A DNA stretch of 64,000 nucleotides, taken from contig NC_083522.1 in the NCBI RefSeq assembly GCF_032362555.1, positions 9,326,501 to 9,390,500 on the forward strand, read 5' to 3'. A program made the position numbers and the translations under genes. The notes beneath the pieces are model-generated. The model searched no databases. It saw only the letters and a program-made list of their open reading frames with translations, and was not told where the DNA came from. The stretch is from Amyelois transitella (Eukaryota > Arthropoda > Insecta > Lepidoptera > Pyralidae). Position 1 is the stretch's first letter; each line of letters begins with the position of its first letter. Positions 1 through 8,073 of this stretch are shown here, piece after piece.

Positions 1-70
1 CAGTGGTTCCTGAGATACGCGCGTTCAAACAAAAAAACAAACTCTTCAGCTTTATAATGTTACTATAAAT
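1..70 (-). mobile_element. R3 Helitron-type fragment (Lep1-like), cut by window edge
   Basis: Reverse complement of the 5' part of the R3 family: the 'gctttataat' head and the conserved stretch about cells 'gcgttcaaac' are readable. The rest of the element lies outside the window. Confidence 0.75.
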
Positions 71-256
71 AAAAGTTATGACATTAAAACTTTTAACGTA
101 ATAATGGTTTATACGAGTAGTTTGAATTGATGGCATTTTATTTTGAAACTAAAAAAAACGACGCATCCTTTTGTAGTAAAGGTAGAGCGCACTAAATTTT
201 AACCCCCATCACAATAAGATGAGTGTTAATTTATATAAATTTCTCTTGCCCAACAG

Positions 257-385
257 GAACTTTTCATAGAAGTGGAAGCGTTCTGCATAGAGTTCAGCCG
301 TATTCGGGAGGCGGCCGCTTTGTTCAGGTTGCTCAAGCAATTGGACTCCGGCGAGGGCTCCCACAAGGACTCCAAGGAGAACTGA
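257..385 (+). CDS. Terminal exon of an unidentified gene (partial)
   Basis: An acceptor (caacag, ending at 256) opens a 129-nt reading frame that ends in TGA at 383-385. The 42 residues begin [20 protein letters not shown] and end SHKDSKEN. The first part looks like an amphipathic helix ([12 protein letters not shown]); the tail is charged. A poly(A) signal follows at 443-448. The upstream exons are outside the window and I do not recognise the family. Support comes from the acceptor, the in-frame stop, the nearby poly(A) signal, and a diverged copy of this exon end plus 3'UTR at 1255-1625. Reading phase 0 at the acceptor is the only frame that stays open and ends sensibly. Confidence 0.6.
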   Translation, partial: ELFIEVEAFCIEFSRIREAAALFRLLKQLDSGEGSHKDSKEN

Positions 386-442
386 CAGCTGGACGGTGAC
401 GGGGAGTACGCTGACTGACTCACTGATTTACTGATCGCGGTA

Positions 443-448
443 AATAAA
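443..448 (+). terminator. Poly(A) signal AATAAA of the upstream partial gene
   Basis: AATAAA lies 58 nt after the stop codon. The equivalent hexamer survives in the copy at 1617-1622. Confidence 0.6.
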
Positions 449-526
449 GGTGATACATACGAGGCCGTTTTGAGGGCGTTAAAGCCGTTTCCGGGCGTTA
501 AAGCCGTCCCGTTGTAACATACAATA

Positions 527-785
527 CATACATACATATGGTCACGTCTATATCCCTTGCGGGGTAGACAGAGCCAACAGTCTTGAAAAGACTGAATGGC
601 CACGTTCAGCTATTTGGCTTAATGATAGAATTGAGATTCAAATAGTGACAGGTTGCTAGCCCATCGCCTAAAAAGAATCCCAAGTTTGTAAGCCTATCCC
701 TTAGTCGCCTTTTACGACATCCATGGGAAAGAGATGGAGTGGTCCTATTCATTTTTGTATTGGTGCCGGGAACCACACGGCACAC
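527..785 (-). mobile_element. R1 SINE-like element, full length
   Basis: The element runs from the (CATA)n tail to the GTGCCG/CGGCAC hairpin head. It is flanked by a perfect 13-bp target-site duplication, GTAACATACAATA, at 514-526 and 786-798, which shows integration by retrotransposition. Confidence 0.85.
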
Positions 786-1231
786 GTAACATACAATAGA
801 TTTTTTAATTCGAGTTTATTTTTAAAAGTCAATTTTAGTTGATTCTTATTTTTATCACCATAAAAATTAACATACTGTGCCGTACACACGTAGAAAGTGG
901 GAAAAGGTAACGACGAATTTTTGTGGATTCTTTAAAAATATATAGGTTTTATCTATGGATTTGATTGCTACGTGCTGGCAACGTAGCTTTAGCGGTAAAT
1001 CCATGTATAATACTAAAGCATAAATGTAAGACTCCTGCACATAACATGACTCTGATGGGCTAGGCCTTTAATAATTCACGAATAAAAAGTAATCTTCACT
1101 CTATTTCTAACTTTGAGGTTAACTGGAACTGTAAAAAGTGAGAACGGGGCTGACATGTCAAGATAAATTTAAAAGCCCACAAATGAATAATAATAATAAA
1201 ATATAGAATTAAGAGAATATAAGACATTTTT

Positions 1232-1671
1232 CCTTTCAACGTTCGTGAATAAGAGAGCCGAAGCCGAAGACTCCGAAGAGGTTTCCCACAAAGACGCCAA
1301 GAAATAAAAAATATAATAATAATAATAAATATATACGGGACAAATTACACTGATTGAGTTAGCCCTGAAGTAAGTTCGAAACTTGTGTTACGAGATACTA
1401 ACTCAAAGATACTATATTTTATAACAAATACTTATATAGATAAACATCCAAGACCCAGGCCAATCAGAAAAAGTTCTTTTCTCATCATGCCCTGACCGGG
1501 ATTCGAACCCGGGACCTCCGGTGTCACAGACAAGCGTACTACCGCTGCGCCACAGAGGCCGTCAAGAAAGGCGTAGACGGGGAGGATTCTGACTGACTGA
1601 CCAATTTATCGCGTAGAATAAAGGAAAATCGCACACGCACATCAGCCTTCTTATTCACGAACGTTGAAAGG
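1232..1671. mobile_element. Inverted-repeat element carrying a copy of a host 3' exon
   Basis: Perfect 23-bp inverted repeats (1232-1254 and 1649-1671) flank a segment resembling the end and 3'UTR of the gene at 257-385: 1275-1305 reads DSEEVSHKDAKK-stop against [13 protein letters not shown]-stop, and 1573-1622 matches the downstream UTR including AATAAA. An R2 SINE in reverse orientation (1311-1563) splits the copied segment. No clear target-site duplication was found. This could be a non-autonomous TIR element that captured a gene fragment, or a foldback around an old tandem duplicate. Confidence 0.55.
1311..1563 (-). mobile_element. R2 tRNA-derived SINE
   Basis: On the reverse strand the A box (TGGCGCAGCGG) and B box (GGTTCGAATCC) of a tRNA-type Pol III promoter are intact, followed by the conserved body and a TATTTATT-type tail. 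It is inserted within the inverted-repeat element. Confidence 0.85.
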
Positions 1672-2095
1672 CAAGTTTTCAAGAATGTTGGCTCTGTCTA
1701 CCCCGCAAGGGTGCAAGACGTGACTATATGTATTGTATTTTTTTATATATTTTACTCAATAACGATGTTACTTATATGCATCTCATCTCGTGCGCACACT
1801 GCGCAGATCGTTAGTATTATTTTATAGATAAGGTGGTTCTAATTTTAAGTTCCTCAATGTACCTAAATAGTTTTAGTAAGTAGAATAATTATTTGGTTCC
1901 TATAACAGAACTAAGATAACCTTACAATATAAGGGTCTGTTCACACCACGACGCGACGCGATACTTCAAGCACAATTTTTAAATAACAATTTATTATTAT
2001 TTTATTTTGGAATCACAAACAGCTCAGCTACATAACAACATATTAACATATAAGTATTAAATATACACATTTTCGCATCCTTTATCTTTTTGTAC

Positions 2096-2215
2096 ATACA
2101 TACATAAAATCACGCCTGTTTCCCGGAGGGGTAGGCAGAGACTAACTCTTTCTACTTGCCTCTACATACTTCCATCGCTTCATCCGCATTCATAGATAAC
2201 TCTCTTCATGCAAGC
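2096..2215 (-). mobile_element. R5 RTE-like LINE 3' fragment
   Basis: 5'-truncated 3' end ending in (CATA)n on this strand. It contains the 'cccggaggggtaggcag' signature that encodes the AYPSGKEA-stop C-terminus in the longer copy at 31570-32330. Confidence 0.7.
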
Positions 2216-2261
2216 TCGGCATGTTTCGAGTATCTTTTTGTGTAGTAAATAAATTTTGAGT

Positions 2262-2515
2262 GGCCATTTCTGGCCCCACCGGGGAACCTAACCCTTAACC
2301 GGGTTGCAGGGGATCCTAACCCTAATTGGATCGATCATGGTTACACATCCAGTTGGTTGAATGTGCAGGTTACCTCACGATGTTTTCCCTCACCGTAAGA
2401 GCGTCGGCTGGTATTTAAACTAATGTACATAACTTCGAATATAGTCATTGGTGCATGGCCGAGTTGGGATTTGAACCTTTGCCCTTTATGCGCATCACGC
2501 ATTTTAAAGCGGGAT
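2262..2515 (-). mobile_element. R6 SINE-like element
   Basis: The reverse strand carries a B-box-like motif (GGTTCAAATCCCAAC), the 'aacatcgtgaggtaacctgcac' type body and the CAACTGGATGTG-type stretch common to the family. Confidence 0.6.
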
Positions 2516-2604
2516 AATAAGTCATACGACAATTAAATTCTCCAATGCACGGAGTATTGAATCTGACTGTGCCCTTCTGAATGTATTTTATGCGACCTTT
2601 GTAA

Positions 2605-2722
2605 GGCTCTATATATATATATATATTACTAGTTATATAGTTGTATATATATATATATGTAGTATTATATATATTTACAACTATAAAATAGTTATATATA
2701 TATATATACTATATATTATAAC
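2605..2722. repeat. AT-rich palindromic microsatellite
   Basis: Runs of (TA)n interrupted by complementary segments such as 'tagttgtatat' and 'atttacaactat', so the stretch can fold back on itself. No gene content. Confidence 0.7.
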
Positions 2723-3189
2723 ACTGTGATGTGTGAATAGTTTAGACGTACCTAATTGTAATTTTTAAGAACATTTTATAATACCTAAATAATGTTAAGT
2801 CCCTTTAATTTCTTTACATATGTCTAAATAGAGAAGAGTAGAAAATTATATGAAATATTAATGGTTCTTTTAGTAACATTCTATTATCATCTTTTTGCAT
2901 ATTCTTAAGTCTCATCTTACGATTCATAATTATATCTTGCCCTGTTATATAGTAGTTTAATTCCATTGATTGATTACCATTCTCATTGATTTCATACAAA
3001 AAACATAGAAAAAAAAATCCTTGCTATAGTGTGGTTAGCGAATAAATCTATGGATTATCACGAATGCTGACGAGGCATATTTGTTAAAATAACACACAAT
3101 TGTAATCTATATTTATACAATAAGTTACAATTAATGCAAAAGCGTCTATCGGAACACATTGGATTTAACAGAAGGCGGTACTGAGGGCT

Positions 3190-3710
3190 CAGAGGGGTTA
3201 ATGCCAGTTTTACTCAATCAAACGCGTCGAGCAAGTAAACGCGAATTTGTATATCATTTGCTCAACGCCATCTAGTGGTAACTCGATGGCACTAATGCAA
3301 TTCCATACAAATTCGCGATTACTTGCTCATGAGAGTCAAAATGACGGGTGTACCCCAGGAATTAAATTGTACCTATATAAAAAAAATGTACCTGAAGCAT
3401 ACTTTTATGTACCTTGTTTAAAAAAAATTGTTTTGTTTCTCAGGAACTATCCAAGTTATCAGGTGTCTGTTTTTTGTTTCTAAAGGTAATGTTTAGGTAC
3501 ATTTTTTTGGTGTAATCATATTTTATGTACTATTTATAGAATTTGAAATATTTGGGTACACCCGCCATTCGAATGTCAAAATGGCGGGTGTACATATTTT
3601 ATTGAATAAGTAACTCTTTTTTGAAAGAGGTACAATTTTTTTCAGGTCATTTTGACTCTCATACTTGCTCGACGGGTTGTATCGAGTAAAACTCGCACTC
3701 ACCCCTCAGG
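3190..3710. mobile_element. Outer MITE with long imperfect terminal inverted repeats
   Basis: 'agttttactc' at 3206-3215 pairs with 'gagtaaaact' at 3684-3693. Pairing continues inward (gtcgagcaagtaa...cgcgaatttgtat against its complement) and, more weakly, outward. Without the inner insertion it would be a hairpin of about 180 bp. Confidence 0.65.
3329..3662. mobile_element. Inner MITE, 16-bp TIRs and 8-bp TSD
   Basis: Termini ATGAGAGTCAAAATGA (3329-3344) and TCATTTTGACTCTCAT (3647-3662) are perfect inverted repeats. The 8-bp flank ACTTGCTC occurs on both sides (3321-3328, 3663-3670). An 8-bp duplication suggests a hAT- or P-type transposase source. The interior has repeated 'ggcgggtgtac' motifs and no transposase. 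Confidence 0.8.
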
Positions 3711-5195
3711 AGATAGCTGCGCCACTTCGGCTTGGTGTATGGCAAGTGGCCCAGGTATCTCCCGAGTCGTATTTACCAACTGAAATAGAGTTAAGTATAT
3801 TTAAATTAAAATATATTTTCTTACTAATGCTATAGTTAAGGTACATTCATAAAGGTATAAATTAAATATATGAAAAATAATAACTGTGTATACAGGGTAA
3901 CTAAAGTAGATCTAAATTAAAATCTTCGTCACTTTTCATGCCTTGTCAATCTTCGTGAAAAGCCAATAGTTATACAGACTATGATCTTTATTGTAAATAT
4001 TTCTTACAATTTGTAATAAATGATTTGCCTATTCAAGTTTTATTTTATACTTATTTAGCCACCTTCAAAAAAATAAGTCTTTCGCAAATCCCACGGGAAC
4101 CATAGTTTTTCCCGGGATGGGAAGTACCTACTCTACGTCTTTCTCCAGACTCATAATTTTATATAGTATGGAAAAACTAGAGGTGATTTATTTAGCCTAA
4201 TAAAGGTTCAAAAGTGTGAAGTAAAACAACTTACTTTCGCATTTAAGCTAAGCTAAACACTCATCTGTTCCTTTCTCTTTGGGATTTAGTTGAAGCTTAA
4301 TACCTATTTTATTTATATTGGCTACATAGTTGCTTTATTTTTTTAAATAAACTTTAGACAATGGACTAGCAACCTACAATGAAAAAAATCCTGTAGTGAA
4401 TTTTGTCACCTCTTCTGCACTAACGCTTTGGAAGCGGCAGTAAACTGAGTTATAAGTAATTTGAATTATTAAGTGATAGGAAGAATCCCATAATAATGAA
4501 TAAAATTTCAAATTTTAACTATCTGAACAGCCGCGTGCATTACGCCAGCAACAAGTGCTGAATATGAAATCGAGATGTTACTGGATAATTAGTTAATAAC
4601 AACTTGTGACGAAAGTTTGAAAAAAGTGCAGACCAGTTGTTGCCGATTTATGTATACCTACATATAGTCACGTCTATATCCCTTGTGGCGTAGACAGAGC
4701 CAACAGCCTTGAAAAGGCTAATAGGCCACGTTTAGCTATTTGGCTTAATGATAGAATTTTCGATTTATCTATACACATTTATCTTCTATCATTACTAATT
4801 GCTGGCGTAATGCTTCACATGACATCCTAGTAGAATCACATTAAAGTGAAAATCTCGGGAACTAGGTACTTACTGGATGCACTTTTGTTCAAATTTTCAT
4901 CACAGTTACAAGATTATATTCTGTAACTGTAACTTGTCTATGTAAGGTAGGTCCTACAAAAAAATATTAAATATTACTATAATTTAATATCAACCAAGTG
5001 GTTTTCTTGTGTCATAACATTTGCTTTATTTATACCCCCAGATGTTTCTAACTAGTATCCAAAATACTACATACTAATGATTCATTGGAAATGGCTTAGT
5101 TTTAAAATGCAACTGATAAAATGATTGATATTTACTTTCATATATGATATTGCATTGTAGGGTAGTTAAACAAATTAAAACACTATGATCTCTTT
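3711..5195. other. Intergenic stretch, no gene seen
   Basis: AT-rich sequence with no convincing reading frame. Weak similarity to R8 lies at about 4405-4480 and a partial reverse R1 element at 4650-4757. Confidence 0.5.
4650..4757 (-). mobile_element. R1 fragment
   Basis: Only the tail-proximal ~100 bp is present (tagtcacgtctatatccc to gatagaatt). Confidence 0.7.
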
Positions 5196-5200
5196 AAAAG

Positions 5201-5206
5201 TTTATT
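5201..5206 (-). terminator. Poly(A) signal downstream of ACBD6
   Basis: AATAAA on the minus strand (TTTATT on plus), 70 nt past the ACBD6 stop. No poly(A) signal fits in the 3-nt and 12-nt gaps upstream, so this could serve all three cistrons. Confidence 0.55.
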
Positions 5207-5275
5207 CAAATTATATAACTACCTTATTTCCTTTTTTATAACTAAAACTGGCGCCATGCTATATTCCATTAACAA

Positions 5276-6040
5276 CTACTTTACACCATCTAGAATTTTC
5301 TTTATTTCGGCATCAGCAGCTACATCTACAGGAGTGCAGTCTTCATCGTCTTTTAGCAGAGAAGCTCCTGCTCTTACCAGGATCCTGGTTGAGTCTACGT
5401 GACCACAAGACGCTGCATAATGAAGTGCAGTCTGACCGCATTCGTCAATGGCATCTATTTGGCATCCACCCTCAATGGCAGCCAATAAGGCTTCAGTCGC
5501 GTTTCGGTCTGCAGCCCAGTGCAACGCACTGAGACCTTCGTCATCTCTTTCATGTCTTAATTCCGGATTCTTCTTCAAAAGTTCTCTAACTCTATCAGCA
5601 CAGTTTTCTCTTGCCGCGTCTATGAGTGACAACTCGTGGGCAACAAGGTCGAGTTCAGGTGAACGTCTCATAGATGACACAGTGACCCAAGTTTCCTTCG
5701 TTCCAGGTGTGCCATCAGGTTTATGGGAAAATTCCGAATCTAACTGCTGAATTAATGCTATATATTTTTCTTTTGCTTCTCTGCTGGGCAAGTCTCCTAG
5801 TGACCTCCAAGCTTCCCATTTCCTCCTGGCGCGACCTTCTAACCACCCTGGCTTTGGTACATTGCACTTTCCCTCTGTTCCTTGCTTGAATAGGCCATAC
5901 AACTCTAGTAATTGATTGTTATCTAGTTTGTTAGTAATTTTCCGCAAATGATCAGCTGCCTTATTGAAAGTTACGTCTAAAGGTGATTGCTCATTATCTG
6001 AAAAGTCTGAATCTGGGTATTCTGGAAGCGCCTCTGCCAT
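5276..6040 (-). CDS. ACBD6: Acyl-CoA-binding domain-containing protein 6 (ACBD6) homologue
   Basis: An intronless 254-residue frame. Residues about 20-105 form an acyl-CoA-binding (ACBP) domain: FNKAADHLRKIT, the 'LYGLFKQGTEG' helix, and the KPGW...KWEAWRSLGDL...AKEKYIALI segment with the conserved Lys/Tyr ligand-contact region. Residues about 165-250 carry two ankyrin repeats (EGLSALHWAADRNA, CGQTALHYAASCGH) and a degenerate third. This order matches ACBD6, which binds long-chain acyl-CoA and supports protein N-myristoylation in animals. Human ACBD6 is about 282 aa. The start follows the SLIRP stop by 12 nt with no room for a promoter, so it is probably translated from a shared mRNA or from an internal start. 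Confidence 0.92.
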   Translation of the reverse strand: MAEALPEYPDSDFSDNEQSPLDVTFNKAADHLRKITNKLDNNQLLELYGLFKQGTEGKCNVPKPGWLEGRARRKWEAWRSLGDLPSREAKEKYIALIQQLDSEFSHKPDGTPGTKETWVTVSSMRRSPELDLVAHELSLIDAARENCADRVRELLKKNPELRHERDDEGLSALHWAADRNATEALLAAIEGGCQIDAIDECGQTALHYAASCGHVDSTRILVRAGASLLKDDEDCTPVDVAADAEIKKILDGVK

Positions 6041-6052
6041 TATAAATGCTAT

Positions 6053-6310
6053 CTAGCTATTCTGGATTTGAACAGTTAAGTTAAGACCCTCTAAAGTATG
6101 GACTTGTTTGTTGGTAGCATCAGCGGCAGCCGACGGGCTGACAAATTCAATAAACCCGTAGCCTTTGCTGAGACCTGTGGAACGATCAAAGACTACTCTA
6201 GAACTTTGTACTGGACCAAACTGGGCAAAATATTCTCTAAGTTGGCGGTGGCCCACAGTCCACGGCAGGTTGCCCACATAAAGGCGAGCAGCTCTGGCTG
6301 TACTGGCCAT
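6053..6310 (-). CDS. SLIRP: SLIRP-like mitochondrial RRM protein
   Basis: An 85-residue frame that is a single RNA-recognition motif: RNP2 LYVGNL at residues 10-15 and RNP1 KGYGFIEF at about 49-56, ending shortly after the last strand. SLIRP partners LRPPRC to stabilise mitochondrial mRNAs; the short basic N-terminus (MASTARAARLYV) would fit mitochondrial import. The ATG lies 3 nt after the METTL23 stop codon (TAG GTA ATG) and the stop lies 12 nt before the ACBD6 ATG. Drosophila SLIRP1 (CG33714) is, as I recall, also dicistronic with an ACBD6-like gene (CG33713). A different small RRM protein is possible, but length and RNP sequence favour SLIRP. Confidence 0.85.
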   Translation of the reverse strand: MASTARAARLYVGNLPWTVGHRQLREYFAQFGPVQSSRVVFDRSTGLSKGYGFIEFVSPSAAADATNKQVHTLEGLNLTVQIQNS

Positions 6311-6313
6311 TAC

Positions 6314-7009
6314 CTACACAGTTACAATTTCTAGCAAATGCAAAGACCTGTCGCCGATCAAGGCACTGTAGTCCACGCCCGAGCTCTCGGTCAGTGAATC
6401 CAAGTCAAGAAGAGCGCCCTTGAGTCCCCACTTCTTCAGCAAAGCTTCAATGGACCAGTCCGCACTGCGTTCCTGATAAGCACACAAAAATCGACCGTCA
6501 GTACCGTCCAACAGATACGCAACTGTCGAAAGCACTTCTTCAAACTGCGACGGTTCGTAAAAACAATCGGAAGCTAGCAAAAGATCTACAGGGCGGAGAG
6601 AATGGACGTCCGCCAAGAGTAGACCCCAGGCGAGCCCTAAGATTTGTACGTCACGGCCGGGAACTAGACCGTTTGCCTCACAGCAAGTAGATAAATGTTG
6701 AAGGGAGCGCGGTAGTGCAACACTGTCACTTAATGTGACACGGGCACCACACTTAGCTGCTAATATTCCTGGTAATCCAGTGCCGCAACCGAGCTCTAAT
6801 ACACGTAGACCGCGTAAATGTCGTCTTTGGGTCCACAGATACCAAGCTAAGAGCGACGCAGAAGGCCACGTGTAAAAGGAGTAGCCAGCGGTAAGAAGCT
6901 CGGGTATTATAATTTCTAGGTATTCGCTTCGATTGTCGCCGTTATTCGAACACTTGCCTCGGAAGACGAACTTTTTCAGGGTCCCGCTAACTGGACGACC
7001 ATCGGTCAT
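6314..7009 (-). CDS. METTL23: METTL23-like protein methyltransferase
   Basis: An intronless 231-residue class I SAM-dependent methyltransferase of the METTL21/23 group. Motif I is VLELGCGTGLPGILAAKCGA, followed by the acidic VTLSDS strand; ASDCFYEPSQFEEVL is the post-II region and YQERSADWSIEALLKKW matches the METTL23 signature YQxRSADWSxEALLxKW. METTL23 is reported to methylate histone H3 arginine. The sequence TYSFYTWPSASLLAWYLW-type upstream of motif I covers the family start, and the frame adds about 40 residues before it. It is the promoter-proximal gene of the three-gene unit; the ATG at 7007-7009 is the first after the upstream region. Confidence 0.88.
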   Translation of the reverse strand: MTDGRPVSGTLKKFVFRGKCSNNGDNRSEYLEIIIPELLTAGYSFYTWPSASLLAWYLWTQRRHLRGLRVLELGCGTGLPGILAAKCGARVTLSDSVALPRSLQHLSTCCEANGLVPGRDVQILGLAWGLLLADVHSLRPVDLLLASDCFYEPSQFEEVLSTVAYLLDGTDGRFLCAYQERSADWSIEALLKKWGLKGALLDLDSLTESSGVDYSALIGDRSLHLLEIVTV

Positions 7010-7200
7010 TGCTTAAACCTCGTTAATATTGGAAGAAAATCACCTTTTTTAGTGCAGAAATTCACGAACGATGAGCGGAATACCTACTGACTGGAAAAAA
7101 AAAACCTCGGGGAAAAAACTAACCAACCCACTACTTCAATTAAGTGACAATTGACACATGCCATTGACATTTTGTTGTTTTTTTTTTATTTTGTTCGTTC
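7010..7200 (-). promoter_or_regulatory. Probable single promoter region of METTL23-SLIRP-ACBD6
   Basis: This is the only non-coding sequence upstream of the three packed minus-strand genes. No TATA box is obvious. Assignment rests on gene arrangement alone. Confidence 0.35.
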
Positions 7201-7507
7201 TTGGTTCCTTCATCCCACGACTACCCCTCAACGTGGGACAGTCAGGATTTCAGGAAGCTCACAAGAATCATAAAAATCCCATGGACTAAAAAACATTGAT
7301 CGGTAAATCATCTCAATTTATATTAAGTTTACCTGAGTAAAAATTTCAAATTATTTTTTTAGCACTTTAAACAGGACACCGAGTAATTATGAGGAGAATT
7401 AAAGAAAATTTAATTTATTCACTTTATTAATCAACGAGCCGAAGTGTTGTCCGTACAGAAACTACATTTTTAAATTAATAACCCGAGTATCAAAAAACAA
7501 AGAATAG

Positions 7508-7660
7508 GATCACTTCATCTCTTTCCTATTGATGTCATATGAGGCGAATCTCAATTCTATCATTCAACCAAGCAGCAGAGCGTGTGTAGCCTTTGAGTTT
7601 TTTGATGACTGTTGCCTCTGTCTACCCCGCAGGGGATATAGACGTATTTATATGCAATGT
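7508..7660 (+). mobile_element. R1 fragment
   Basis: Degenerate sense copy with an internal deletion: 'ccatctctttcc'-like head fused to the tail half (tctaccccgcaggggatatagacg). Confidence 0.65.
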
Positions 7661-8073
7661 TACGTTTTAATTCTAAAAAAATCAGCGCCACACAAATACA
7701 CACACACACAGTCATACGTACAATCTCTAAAACACACGCATTTATTCTTTTACAATTGCGTATTATTACCTGCCAAAAATATTCTATTTTTTATCAAGCT
7801 TCAAAGCCTTTAGTAAAATTTTTTTGGTGAAAAGTAAATGTATCAGCCAAGGGTATCACCATTCCAACAAATATAAAAAAATAATATTTCTTCTCCATTC
7901 ATTCTTTTTTAGTTCATTCATGATATGCTTCATTCATTTCCAACTCATTCATTCCTCTCCTCACCTCACCTTACTTCAAAAACTTTGGTGTTGCTGAGGT
8001 GTCTACAGCCGGTTTTATTTATTTTATTTACTTTTCGATTTTATTTTTGAATAATTTTTATCTATTTTGAAAA

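Noticed and set aside
226-603. Recurrent frames beginning [21 protein letters not shown] in many places
   Set aside because: They are translations of the R1 element tail, not a protein family.
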